DNA from: Pisolithus tinctorius
Taxonomy: Eukaryota > Basidiomycota > Agaricomycetes > Boletales > Pisolithaceae
Length of the DNA stretch: 64,000 bases
Direction of reading: 5' to 3'
Assembly: GCA_024663395.1 (NCBI GenBank)
Contig: JANFAH010000054.1
Coordinates: 62,001 to 126,000 of the forward strand
The position numbers were made by a program, and so were the translations under genes. This document shows, in pieces, positions 32,747 to 45,069 of this stretch (its first letter is position 1; each line of letters starts with the position of its first letter). The notes under the pieces were generated by a model. That model was not told the DNA's origin and did not search any database. It was given only the letters and a program-made list of their open reading frames with translations.

Positions 32747-33714
32747 AAGAGAGACTGGTCATGCCCATTAATTGGATCTCACATGTGCTAGAGCTTGTCC
32801 CTGTATTTGGTTCTGAAAAGGTGCCACATAGCATACCATCCACTACATCACAAGAGCTTTACCACTGTTTCTTCCTCAATCACTTTGCAGACAAAGAGAT
32901 ATTCAACACATTCCATGGGGGGGCTCATTTTGCTAGTGATTCTGATGGGGTAGCATAGTAGGTACACTACAATGTATTAGAATCCTACAAACCATGATCA
33001 GTTTGACTGCATCTGGATAAGATCACTGTCATAATCATAGTAATTGTTATCACTAGTACCATTATCATGTTGGGTAGCCAATCTCTGTCCTCCAGATTGG
33101 ATGTGACAGACTTTTGACCAATCAGATGCATTTCTCACATGGAACATAAGTATTGTAAATGATTAGGTGCCAGTAATCCAAGCAGCCCACTTGTTCAAAC
33201 TGCAGATGTAAGGAAGAGTAGCATCAATTAATGAATGAAGACTATGGATGACTTGCCAAATCTAACAATCACATTGCTCAGACCCCCAGCTCCCCAGGCA
33301 CACCTGATGACTCAGAGCACCACACACCCCACCAAACACAGGGAGTGCATAAGTGCATTTTTTCCTTGGACTGAGACCCAAAGGGGTTCTCAATTTAGCA
33401 CAATATGTAGAATTAGACTTCATCAGTGGCTATAATAATATCACTCATCAAAAAAAAGTAATAACTACTACCAGTCATTAGTCAAGCAGAGTACTAGAGT
33501 CCAGCATGTCAGAGTCAAAACTCATAGCAGCAGAGGCCCTTCAGGTATGATTCCAGAGCACTCGCAGAGCAACTCCACAACCACCTTGAGCACCACTAAT
33601 GTAAATACAGCATTCAGCTCTGAAGACCACAGCAACCACCATCCAGTTATTTCATGAAAGATGCTAGGACAGAGAGAGTATGCATCACTCTGACTTCCAA
33701 GAACAATGAGGCCT
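32747..33714. other. Unassigned left-flank sequence up to the CpG boundary
   Basis: CpG-poor sequence with no recognised gene. Short frames (32737-32958, 33235-33435) have no motif. The change to CpG-rich DNA comes abruptly at about 33715-33760, inside no visible element. Confidence 0.45.
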
Positions 33715-34217
33715 AACATCCATCGCGTAGCTGCTAAGCGAGAGCGCTGGATACGGGAGAAGTTCTTGAATACTGTAACTATGTACCTCCATCTCAACGA
33801 AGAGAAATGTGTTCTGCGCTGGTTCTGTAGGAGCGAACGAACGTCTCTGAATTCGCACAGTTCAAGCACCCACCAAAGAGCTGTTCTACTATAGAAGAAG
33901 ATAAGTAAAACAGGTCCATATGAGCTGGCAGTCTCCTCCATTGGATGTGTCCGTCCCACAAATGAAAGAAAATGTTGGTATGGAAGGGTAAAGTGTCAGT
34001 ACGTTCCAGCAACGTGCATAAAAAATCAATCGCTCTGCTTGTAGAACGGATATATAAATCAGGAATTCGGCATTGCAACCATAGCGTTGAACATACAAGA
34101 TAATCGGGGAGATTTGGACTCCCTAACGGCTGGATTTTGCTCTAGCTCGTCTTCACGCCGTGTGGATACAAGCGTAAGGCCGCGGTCAAATCCATGGCAA
34201 GACTGAGAGCAATCGAG
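33715..34217. other. Left edge of the gene island, no gene seen
   Basis: CpG density jumps here (several CpG per line from 33721 onward). A minus-strand frame, 33522-33959, spans the boundary but has no motif. The right part is probably the 3' untranslated region of the EF-hand-like gene. Confidence 0.45.
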
Positions 34218-34788
34218 TTACAAATGCGGACGGGGCGGATGCACGAAAAGCATAATACATACTAAGTCTCTCCAAGTTTCCTCTTCATCATTTTCCGTTT
34301 GCAACTGATAGATTTGCATAAATCCTTTAAGACTGTAAGTGGACGAAGTAAGGAGCGGTCGTAGAAAGCTTATGGAGCAAGTTCACGAACGTGAGTCCAC
34401 CATCATCAGTTACATCAAGAAACTCGATAAGTTCATCTTTTGTGTCCTGCGAAAATGGGGCACCATTCGTATCACGGGCCCACGCATCGAGACCTTCTGG
34501 GGTGAGATAGGACCCCTCTGGTGGTGTAAGAAGGGAGGGCCCATTACGGTCTGAAGGTGGAGGTGCGGGAACGCAATATTTGGTAAAGATGTGTTTGAGA
34601 CATGCCTCGAGCTGGGGGACCTCAGGCAAGTCGCAGGGAACCAGGGGTCCAGTGAAGCATACCTTTTCCGAGATCGTTCCATCGTCGTCGAGCAATTGTG
34701 CGTCCGGCTGAACATTCCTCCTGCCCTGTCTTGAGGATGGTTCCGGGGTGCCAGGACGGGGAGATTGAACACGCGAGTCCGAATGCAT
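34218..34788 (-). CDS. Small EF-hand-like protein
   Basis: Two exons, 34391-34788 and 34332-34218, with a 58-bp GT-AG intron in phase 2, giving 170 residues. The N-terminus is Pro/Arg/Ser-rich and probably disordered. The middle (LVPCDLPEVPQLEACLKHIF) looks folded, and near residue 125 a loop of EF-hand shape, DVTDDGGLTLKGF, crosses the splice junction and is followed by YQLQTENDEEETWRDL. The last loop position is Gly, not Glu, so calcium binding is doubtful. The intron was placed because the uninterrupted frame ends right after the loop. The gene is divergent from PRP28, with 145 bp between start codons. The function is unknown; a calcium-sensor or scaffold role is only a guess. Confidence 0.65.
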
Positions 34789-34933
34789 CGTTGCAAATCC
34801 AATCCCCCGCAGCCAGCGACGTCCTCGACGTGATGGTATCTTCTGAGACCGCGAGCACGATTAAAGTCACGTGATCAAGACGGAGGAACACACTAGGAAC
34901 ACATAGTAGTGAGTAATATACTACTACCTAACC
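34789..34933. promoter_or_regulatory. Bidirectional promoter with an E-box palindrome
   Basis: 145 bp separate the two divergent start codons. It contains the perfect palindrome TCACGTGA (34867-34874), whose CACGTG core is the E-box bound by bHLH factors such as Cbf1 in yeasts. No TATA box is obvious. Regulation by an E-box factor is inference. Confidence 0.45.
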
Positions 34934-37900
34934 ATGACTAGCAGAGCGGAGCCGCTGTCCATCGAGTCGCTGCTGCAGAAACAGAAAGAAGAGAAGGAGG
35001 CAGCTGCAAAGGTGGGCCTGGGACATGTTTATGAGTTGTATGTTGTGTACTAATTTGTGACACTGTAGCCCAAGTTCCTTTCCAAGGAAGAGCGTGCCAA
35101 CCTTGCCATTGCCAGACGGGCTGCTGAACTCAAGGAGCAACGAGAAAGAGAAGAGAGGGCGAAGCGAGAAAAGGAGGCGCTTGAGCGTGAAGCAGAGGAA
35201 ATCCGGCAGCGTGAAAGAGAGCGCGAGCGTGCAACTAGATATGGGGGTGGTAACGCTCGACGTCAGTTCAGTCTCCCATTTTACAAGTGACATGCTAAGC
35301 TATACTTGCAGCTGACGACAGTGATCGCTACGGTCACCCAGACAAAGACAGCCGCTACGGACGACGGGATGGAAGAGGCAAGGATGACCGCCGCCCCCCA
35401 CCCCAGCAGCCTAAGAACGGCTTCGAAAATGTACCTACTGGTCCACGGGCAGATCGTCTAAAATCCTCCAACGCTACGCCTTCGAACTCTACACCAACGT
35501 CCACACCCGCACCCCATCCCCCGGCAAGCGTTCAAAGCGAGGTCCTTCACGAGTCAACCAAAACGTTCGTTCCTCCCATGACCGAATCCGACCTCTCGGC
35601 TGTCCGAGATCGTTATCTTGGCGTTACCACCAAAAAACGCAAGATTCGTAAGATGAACGACAGAAAGTTTGTTTTTGACTGGGCAGAAGAGGAAGATACT
35701 CTTGCTGTAGATTCACCTATTGCCGTTGGAGCGAGCAGACAGGGTGCGCAGGTGATGTTTGGCCGCGGACGAGTAGGTGGTATGGACGATGGAGGTGCTT
35801 CGATGCCCGGCAGAGCAGGTCACGCAAATTTGGTCGATGCGATAGAACGAAGGAAAGCAGCCAAGAGTGGCCTTGATGAACGACATTGGTCAGAGAAACC
35901 GCTTCATGAAATGAAAGATAGGGACTGGCGGATATTCAGAGAGGACTTTAGCATCGCTGGCCGGGGTGAGTCTGGGTCTGGCACCGCTCAACTGTGCTAA
36001 AATTTATTTACGTCCAGGTGGATCCATACCTCACCCGCTCCGGTCTTGGGCGGAGTCGAGTATCCCTCAAATCATCTTAGATGTTATTGAAAAGATAGGT
36101 TATAAAGAACCTTCACCTATCCAACGGCAAGCCATTCCGATTGGACTTCAGAACAGGGACATTATTGGCATTGCCGAGACTGGTGTGTGAAGTCGTTCAT
36201 ATTATTCCTGTTGTTTTTGATTCCGGTAACCAGGCTCTGGAAAGACTGCCGCATTCGTCATACCGATGCTCACGTTTATATCTAAACTACCCCCTTTTAC
36301 TGATGACAACCGCCACCTTGGGCCGTACGCGCTGATACTTGCTCCCACTCGTGAGTTGGCACAACAAATCGAGGCGGAAACACGCAAGTTTGCGGGACCG
36401 TTGGGGTTCCGGTGCGTTTCCATAGTTGGTGGTGTAAGTAGCTTTGTTCGCAGCTTCCCAGCATTCTAACGGACCGTTTCCGCATTAGCGTGCCATGGAG
36501 GAGCAACAATTTAATCTTCGTGAGGGTGCCGAAATCATCATCGCCACGCCAGGTCGTCTGAAGGATGTTATTGAGCGGCATGTCATTGTTCTTTCTCAGT
36601 GTCGCTATATTGTCATGGATGAAGCTGATCGGATGGTGCATCTCGGTTTCGAGGCGGACTTACTCTTCATCCTTGATAAACTCCCATCTGGAGCATTGGA
36701 AGGAGAGGAAACTAACTGGCAGGAGGACGCGATGGATGTAGATGGTGAAGATGGATGCGCGAAGAACAAAGGTCGTACGAGGGTAACGACGTTGTTCTCT
36801 GCGACTATGCCCCCGGCCGTCGAGCGTCTGGCAAGAAAGTATTTGAAGCGGCCAGCAACCATTACGATCGGTGAGGCCGGGCGGGCCGTCGACACTGTCG
36901 AGCAACGTGTTGAGTTTGTCATCGGGGACGAGAAAAAGAGGTACGCATTCACTTTGAATGTCGAGCTGGGATTGACGACCATCGTGGCAGGCAACGCGTG
37001 CTGGAAATCCTCAACAGCGGAGTTTACCCCTCGCCTATCATCGTCTTCGTCAACCAAAAGAAGACGGCGGACATGGTTGCGAAGGAGTTGTCCCGCGGAG
37101 GCGTAGGTGTATACTGGTATGTTTGTTGCCAGGTGCTAAAGGATATCACAGTGGTCTACGGCTACTTTGCACTCAGGCAAAACCCAAGAACAGCGCGAGG
37201 CTTCGTTGCAATCTCTTCGTTCTGGGGATGCGGATGTTCTTGTGGCCACTGACCTTGCCGGACGTGGTATAGACGTGCAGGACGTAAGTCTGGTCATCAA
37301 CTATCAGATGGCAGGCACGATCGAGGCGTATGTGCATCGCATTGGTGGGTGTTCTGGCTGGTGTTACGTCGTGGATTTACCTAACTGATCCCGTGTAGGT
37401 CGTACCGGTCGTGCTGGGAAGCAAGGAACTGCGATCACATTCCTGACGAATGATGATGACGAGGTTATGTGCGTGTCGTTTCTACCCCAGTCGTGCAATC
37501 GTACCCCTGTTCTTTAATTTCTTTCGGTGTTCACCATGCTAATGCGGCTGCCCACTTCTTTTCAGGTACGATCTCAAGCAAGGTAAGTTTTATTACAATG
37601 TTACATGTGTTCTTCTGCAACCCCATATCTTTTACTTGGGGTCTTTTTTTGATTATGGGATCTCCGCGCGATTTTCTGTCAATCTGGGGTCCATGACACT
37701 TTCGTACCCGGCAGAGAGTGTCAATGTGGCATCTATTTCCGTCTTCCACTTTCTATGTTCGCACCATCGCATCCCGGTATCTCCCGCCCATCAGACTTTT
37801 CTATACGGAGATGCAATTTCCCTTATCATACATTCACCTCGTTTATGACCTTGCCTCTTTCTTTCTCGTTGTCAACGACCCCACGAAATCAACGCACTAA

Positions 37901-38047
37901 CGCCGCCTTGTGTTTTTCCTTCTTCACATAGAAATTGCGAAGTCACCGGTGTCCAAGGTCCCACCAGAGCTCGCGCGTCACGAGGCTGCACAGCACAAGG
38001 TGTCTCGAGAGATGAAGCGGAAGCGGGAGGCGGAAGACCTCGGGTGA
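34934..38047 (+). CDS. PRP28: DEAD-box pre-mRNA splicing RNA helicase Prp28 (U5-100K/DDX23)
   Basis: Eleven exons (34934-35011, 35069-35261, 35312-35965, 36018-36182, 36234-36433, 36489-36940, 36991-37102, 37152-37344, 37399-37468, 37566-37582, 37932-38047) give 749 residues. The N-terminus is charged and RS/RE-like, beginning [17 protein letters not shown] and then KFLSKEERA, as in Prp28. Helicase motifs in order: Q motif ([14 protein letters not shown]), AETGSGKT near 362-368, APTREL, TPGR, DEAD at 474-477, SAT at 534-536, [12 protein letters not shown], and HRIGRTGRAG near 680. The C-terminus YDLKQ...[19 protein letters not shown] matches the Prp28-specific tail. Prp28 promotes exchange of U1 for U6 at the 5' splice site. 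Exon 10 is only 17 nt, and the last intron is 349 nt against 49-57 for most others. Confidence 0.93.
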
Positions 38048-38981
38048 GGTGTTCGGTACGTAACGTTTGTGTGGGGTACTTGTGGAAATGTGGGTGGACA
38101 GTTGTGTTATTTTTATGCACTTATACTTAGGCACTATATGTAAACAGGGGTGAGATTGACAGGTCCGTCTTTTGTCATCTGTTAACAGTTGTATTGATGC
38201 TTGATGGGTACACAGTTATCTGAGCGTATTCCATGTTCAAATGAGGGCATTGTGAATGCAACAATGGTGACGGTTTAAGTATTTCGATCAGTACACGCTA
38301 CTATGGCGGCCGGTGCCATTCATCTTATGCACAGGTCGAGGAAGCTGGGTTGCATTGGGCTACTGCTAGCGTCCACCACTGCCACCGTGCGCATCATGAT
38401 TGGCTCCCGCCTGGTGCGGAAAGCCGATCAAGTTCCCGTGAATGGCGCAAGGTTGGCATGATCGATGGTCATACGTGTATGATGGTTGGAGGTACGATGA
38501 CCGTATAGGATGGAAATGGCCTTCATCCCACAGTTTCGTATGTGTGATGTCACGCAGTACTCGGAGTGTGATGAAAGGATATGAAATAGAGTGCATCAAT
38601 ATTAGCCCGGCGAGCGGAATCATCAACTGAGTTGTGAACAGAAGTCTCGGAGAGACTGGTAGCTGAAATGCACCACCGATCGCCTCGGAGGTTTAAGAGT
38701 AAGAGACGAGCAACTTAGACGGGGTACAGCACTGGATCGGTTTCAGGATTTGTACACCGGTGTTATGTTCGTAGTTAGTCAATCGGTATGACGCGGGTAA
38801 CATTAGCTGACGTAAAGACGAGTGGACTAATAAGCACGCCAAGTCTGTGTCGCGGAGGGGTGGAGGGGGGGGTTGTTTTGATTGATAACGGCATGGATGG
38901 GACGGGCCGAGCAGATGTGCGATCTGCTTCCCACTCGAGAACTTCCTCGCCCAGCCTCGATAAATATTATTTGATTCACTC
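38048..38981. other. Intergenic: PRP28 3' side and kinase 5' side
   Basis: 934 bp with normal CpG content. No coding frame with a recognisable motif. The right half is C-rich on the coding strand close to the kinase start, as often seen upstream of basidiomycete genes. Confidence 0.5.
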
Positions 38982-41900
38982 ATGCTGTCCGCCCAGCCCA
39001 TGCAGCTGCTTGTCCCACCAGAGGTCCATTACTCCCGCCCCACTCACTGCTTGTCACTGACTGCCACCCCCAAACAGGACGACGAACCACCTGCGACGAT
39101 GTGCCAGGTATCCTTCAAGCGTCGGTCCCCATCCACCCCACCCGCCATCCCCTCCGCCAAACCCGGTCCTCTCCACGACCTCAAACGATTCCTCAACCAC
39201 CACCTCCCACACCCTCTCCCCGTCCCCTTGCCCCACCGCCATCCGTCCTCGTCCCAGACGAGCTCTGCCACCCCGTCCTCTCACAACCCGTCTCCCTCGT
39301 CCACTCTCCCCTATCCTCACCTCCTTCCCCACGACCAGAGAAGGGGTCGTGACTTCGACACCTCTGCCATCGTACACGCCATCCCCATCCTTGCTGCCAC
39401 TGCACAGGCTGATCTTGGACAACTCCCTGTGACTCCACCTGCCGTTCCCACCCCACCCCACAAGCGGGACAAGGATTTCTTTGGCTTCATCCAGAAAGCT
39501 CGTCGAAAGGAAAAGGACTTGGACAAACATCCCCGCAAGAAACAGCCACCTTCACCGAACTCGTCCGCTTCGTCCAGGCAACATAAGTCTCGCTCTCCCC
39601 CTACTACCCCCGGTGCCAGCGGAACCTGCACCCCGTCTCGGTCTGTCCCTTCCCTCTCCACCGCAACTCACGCCCATCTGTCCAAAAAGTACGGTAAATG
39701 GGAACGTGTCCTGGGTTCCGGCGCTGGTGGCACCGTACGGCTCATTCGTGGCCGTGCAAAGTCAGGCGGTGCTGTCTACGCAGTCAAAGAATTCAGACCA
39801 CGCCGCACAGGCGAGACAGAACGGGAATACGAGAAGAAAGTTCGTGCAGAATTCTCCGTCGGTGCATGTTTGAAACATGTCAATGTGATCGAGACAGTCG
39901 ACATCGTTTGCGACCACGGCCATTATTACGAGGTGCGTCCCGGTCCGCTCCTCTCTCGCCACGCTTACCCAACCCATCAGATCATGGAATACGCCCCTTA
40001 CGACCTCTTTACGGTCGTCATGTCTGCCAAGATGCTCAGGCCGGAGGTCTACTGCGTCTTCCGACAAATATGTGATGGCGTCGCTTATCTCCACTCTTTG
40101 GGTCTCGCACACAGGGATCTCAAACTAGATAATTGCGTTCTGACCAAGGGTGACGTTGTCAAACTCATCGATTTCGGCACAGCAGTCGTATTCGCTTATC
40201 CCGGGAGCTCCAGTTGGGGTGGTGCCAGTTCCAACACCTCCGGCGTCGAGACGTCCAATGCACCGGGTACTAGTGGCAACGGACGACCGGTGTTAGGATA
40301 CACTAGCACTCAACCATCTATGCCGCACACTCATGCTCGTCTCATCAAGGCAACAGGCATTGTCGGCAGCGATCCTTATCTCGCTCCAGAAGTCTTGGCA
40401 GGCGCTGATTACGATCCACGCAAATCGGATGTATGGAGTGTTGGTGTTATTTTCGTGAGTCAACATTCTTTATGGTTGATAGGTTTTTTTCTCGTTCTTG
40501 TCTTCGACCGGGCGCGGCGCCAAGATCCGAATTTGCCACGAGGCGTCCTGTTTCTGGCACAGCACCATAAATAGCGCCGTTTGTCCCTGTTTGGATGCTG
40601 GTGCTAAAATGCGGATGCTATTCGCACCTTTGCAAACTGAATAGCTTAAGTGGGGTCATATGAACTCTTTTTTGTCGTCCTCGCCTTCCCCATTCTCTTG
40701 GTAATGAACCGTTTGACACTGACTCAATAATTACGTCCGCAGGTATGCATGATGTTGCGTCGCTTCCCGTGGGCCGTGCCAGATCGCGAGCGGGATAATT
40801 CGTTCAAGGCTTTTCTAGAAGCTGAGAGCGAGAACCCTACGCTTCAGCATGAGGCTGCCAAGGCCAAGACGACTGCGCTTCGCACCAAGACCAAGAAAGT
40901 AGAGGACCCGGCCAAGAGGAAACGGAAAGGGAATGGTGTCGGAAAGAGGGCGGAGGAAGATGTGGCGAAGAAAGAAGGCATTTCCGCAGCCAACACGACG
41001 GCCGGAACTTTGAACAAGAAAGACACCCTCACAGTGCCAAGGACTGCCTCGCCTTGCGGTATATCCTCGGTTCTGGCTTTCGTGCACTAGTGCTAACGAT
41101 GCTGTACGTAGATGTCCACAGTGTTCCAGATGATGCCAAGTCCCTCGTGAGCACGCTAAGCGTTAGCACTTATGCATATCCACCGAGCGCAAGCACATAT
41201 CCTTATCGGACTAGCGAAGGAAGGGTTCCCAGCGTGTGTTCTCAGTGTGGCTGCCTCTGGTACGAGAGCGACACAGGTGGCGACAGTGCGGGTGAGGGCG
41301 AGGAGGGACGAGAGGCGAGTGAGGATGGTCAGGAGCACGAAGACTGTCGTCAACATCAGCGTCAACGGTCCATTACCCGTCGTGTGCTTTTGAGCCCTGG
41401 TCAAGGAATTCGCACGACGACGTTGCCCGTTCTTTGCAGTAATCCAGAACCGGCGGAAGGTACGGAGATGGACAAGAGTGTATTGGAGTTTGGTCGGCCA
41501 GGACAATCAACGGAGAGTTTGCCTGCACTAGGCAATCCCTCGCCATCGTCCGCTGCGGCATTGGTTGCGAGCCAGATCGACGGGACGGGATTGAAAGTGC
41601 GCGATTATGCAGTGCCAGGGTTAACAGCACCTACGCTGGAAAGTGGGGAACTGCTTTCGTGTTCAAGGACGCCATCTGCGTCACATCCACAGCTTCAATC
41701 ACGGTCGCGCTCGCCTGCCCCGTCTTTACTGCCGCCTTCGCCTTCTCCGGCTCCATCGCGCTCCACTTCTAGCTCGAAGGAGCTGAAGGCGTCAGAGCCT
41801 GCATCTGTACAATCCCTGCCGTCTGCCAGTACCTCATCTCCGTCCGATAAGCCTGTACCTGCTACCGTGAAACGTACGCCCGCCGATGGCAAAGGGAGCA

Positions 41901-42361
41901 CCTCGCCCTCTCCGCAGCCGCGTAAGCCCACCTACACCCGTGCACGGACCTCTTCGCATTCCTCTCCCAATTCAATATTCCGACTTCTTCCGCGCGAGAC
42001 GCGACCCGCACTCAGACGTATGCTGTGCTTCGACCCGCGTGCGCGTGCGACCATGGGTGAGTTGCTGTTTGGGAGAAAGCACGCCCCAGGAGTCTTCGCT
42101 TTGGACGAAGGGGACAAATGTTATTGTGAGGAAGACTCGGAAAGTTCTGATCACGAAGAGGATAGTTCCGCTGTTGAAGATGATGAGGCTGCGAATGATG
42201 AAACAGAGGAAGATCTAGATGACGGTGAGCCAGAGGACGAAGAGTCGGACGAATACGATTCGTGGATACGGAGCATCGAAGTGTGCACGTGCGACGGACC
42301 ACCCAAGCATGTGCATGTGAGGATTGCGGACGAAAAAGCTGGCCGAAAGAAGTTTTTCTAG
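38982..42361 (+). CDS. HAL4/HAL5 (NPR1)-family serine/threonine protein kinase
   Basis: Four exons (38982-39932, 39981-40454, 40743-41058, 41112-42361), 996 residues from the first [15 protein letters not shown] at 39099 is an alternative start. Residues 1-235 are Pro/Ser-rich. The kinase domain starts near 236 (GSGAGGTV), with the VAIK lysine at 269 (YAVKEF), [21 protein letters not shown] with Asp363, DFG Asp381, [11 protein letters not shown] and [11 protein letters not shown] near 483. The last part of the fold ([18 protein letters not shown], near 870-890) comes only after about 360 Ser/Pro/charged residues. An acidic tail and [10 protein letters not shown] close the protein. Family members control potassium uptake and nutrient transporters at the plasma membrane in yeasts. 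Intron 1 is 48 nt, in frame and stop-free, so its retention would add 16 residues. Confidence 0.85.
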
Positions 42362-45069
42362 CGCTTCTACCTACCGGGGACACTTGCGTTCTCCGTCCAA
42401 CCCCCGACCCCGCCGCTGCTGTATCGACCATCGCATTATGCTCAGAGATGTCCCCTGTTCTCTGTTGATGTGACTCCTACTTGTCCAGCTCAGCGAGTCC
42501 ACTGTAGGCTCGCAATCCTATAGTGCGGCATCCAATGTCTCCTCCAACCCACTTCACTCCATTTATGCGATGCGATGTTTAGCAAATCTTTTTATGCGTT
42601 TTTTTCTTCTCTCGTCATGGACGTGCAACACTCACTGTATATTTCCATTTCATCATCATCGCCATCAGCACCATCCGTAGCTCTCTATGCTTTAGTCTCG
42701 CTTAATCCGTTCACTCATTATATTTTATTTTTTCGCTTTTCTTGATGTCCTCGCGATCACTCGTTTTCTCTCATTTTCCTCTATCCACCCACGACCTCGC
42801 CTTCGCCCCCATTGATGTGGTCCTAGGCACCACACCACCTCTGCGTGCCGCACTTCCCGCCACTATCATCCCTCTTTACCCTACGATGCCCCCTGCCCAC
42901 GATCCTCACTTCGCACTACGACCATCTCACACGTCGACTTACCCCATCGCGGAACGTTATTTACACTACACTCATATACAGAATCGAAGACAAGAGAGAA
43001 ACGTCGACCTAAGCATCTCATAGTTTCCCGGTATTTGCCTTGTTTGTATATAGAGCTGGGGATCTATAGGAGAGAGGGCCTCATGGTGTATGGGCCCCTG
43101 TCATTTCCCGGATATGCGTAGAACTGGTGTATGAATGTGCTTAAGCGAGACTTGGTGCGATTGTACGGTACACCAGACCAAGATGAGTTATTTCGTTTCC
43201 TCCTACTGTCTCCTTACCTGCACGCTTTCGCTAATGATGCACACCTTTCTTAATGCATTGCTGATCTCGTGCGCATTCACCACCATTGATATGACAGACG
43301 TCAACTGGTGTATTCGATCTCATGGAACCTGGGAACGTTTTCAACACTGTAAGTAACTTGGCGTTACTATCCACGGCACGGGCGAGCAAAAGCTCCGGAA
43401 ACGTATCCATTTGGATAGCCCATTGACAACAAAATAAAAGATGTGAAGGCGAGGGAGGGAAGATCGATCTTCCAGGTAAGTAAGTCACCGGGAGACCGCT
43501 GTCCTGCAACGTGGACTATAGGCGAATAGAGTCACGCGGAAAAACGAGGAGGACCCTAAAATTGACCAATAGAAATTCGAGCGGCGCACAGCTGTGCATG
43601 CGGATTTGCTACGGTGGAAGTGAAATTGTTTTCAAACCGGCGATCTACTACCATCCGATCAAACCTCCGGCCGCCCAGGGGTGCGTACTAGTGGTAGCTA
43701 TGGCTCGATCCACGATTGGAGCCACGATGACCCGGGAACCGTGAATGGCCGACGCAACTCGCACCCGTGTCTCTCGGGCGGCTTTACCTCGGACGAGCTG
43801 AACAGCTCTTGGTTTGTCACCTGAGGTCTAATGATGTGGGCGGTTGACAAAGAGGAAATGACTGACTCAGACAGGCCTGCCCCACAGGCCACTTCCTATT
43901 GTACGTGTTCAAGCAGACTTACACGTGGGCAGGCGTCTGGCTGCCAAGGTTTGTTGTGACGTGGTGAGGCAAATTCTGTAACAAGTTCTCCAGGTCATCG
44001 TCTGTGGGGACCGGGCCGCTACTCGACGAAATAAGCGATCGTTTTGGGAGATAGTGATACCAACAACGCAGACAGCGCCACAATAGTATTGGGCACTGGA
44101 TTGGTACCAAACAGAGGATAGGAGGAGACGCGCTATACCCGTCTTCGCCTTGGGCCCGGTCGGTGCGCTAATCAGAAGGTCATGACATTTAGAAGCACGT
44201 CTTACTTACTCACACTTATTAGACAGAGGATAGGACTGACCAACCGGGCTTTTCAACTTGTTGGTGCATACGCATACATATAAATTTTGCCAAGCCAGGC
44301 GCAACAAGTTCCATCGACTTACCTTCCGTATCGACGGAGCTCCAACTTCGCTGCTCATCCGTTTCTGATGTCAGTAATGCTGGGTCGGACACCATTTTCC
44401 TCCTCATCGACAGGTGCACTCATCTGAATAGCAATGCCATTACAACCACCAATTGTGCGGGATAATACAATATCTTGCGTATAACGAGAAACAGGATCAT
44501 GGATGTGTTGTGTCTCAATTCTCAACTAGATGATCGCAGGCACCAAAAACATACAGGGCGCGACGAGAGATGCACTATTTGCGATGAGTGATGCCTTGCA
44601 TGTGTCCAGAATGGTGTGTCTATACCGTTTTGTGTCTCCGGTTCCTGTTCGGTTTTACACGCTATACTGAGGCTGATCTGGATCAGGAGCTCCACTTCTC
44701 CCAGCAGGAAGCGCAAATGGACGCCAAGGAAATTCGCCGCGGTCATTCTGGACAAGTAATACTTCAAACGGACTACTTGTTTGAGCAGATTGAAACGATG
44801 GGCTTAGGGGAATCCACGGCTCTTCGCAGTACCTAGCCTGGTGAACGTGCATGTGAGTGTTTATGTAATCTATCGAATTCAGTACACGTATGATGCAAAG
44901 CGACATACCTGACAAGCACGCAAAATCTTTATCTCTCTCTCAGACAGCTAGAGTGTGGATAAATCGCAGCACAGATGCGCTCACAACAGATAAGAATACA
45001 AAACATAGCGCAGTACATCCGAGTCTAGAGAACCTACATTCCATCCATCTACGACATAAAGGGTGGGGT
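42362..45069. other. Long gene-free stretch in the island
   Basis: About 2.7 kb of CpG-normal DNA. Frames up to 93 codons occur (42742-43023 plus, 44655-44915 minus, 44588-44836 plus), but none shows a motif, and splice-linked models were not convincing. The left part is the kinase 3' region with T-rich tracts at 42590-42740. The rest may hold regulatory DNA, a non-coding RNA or a decayed gene. Confidence 0.4.

Noticed and set aside
37583..37931. A box C/D snoRNA in the long PRP28 intron
   Set aside because: No paired RTGATGA and CTGA boxes with a terminal stem were found by eye.
42742..43023. A small gene of 93 codons downstream of the kinase
   Set aside because: Low-complexity composition, no motif, no splice or context support.
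44522..44915. A gene on either strand in 44.5-44.9 kb
   Set aside because: Overlapping frames on both strands with no family resemblance and no consistent exon model.
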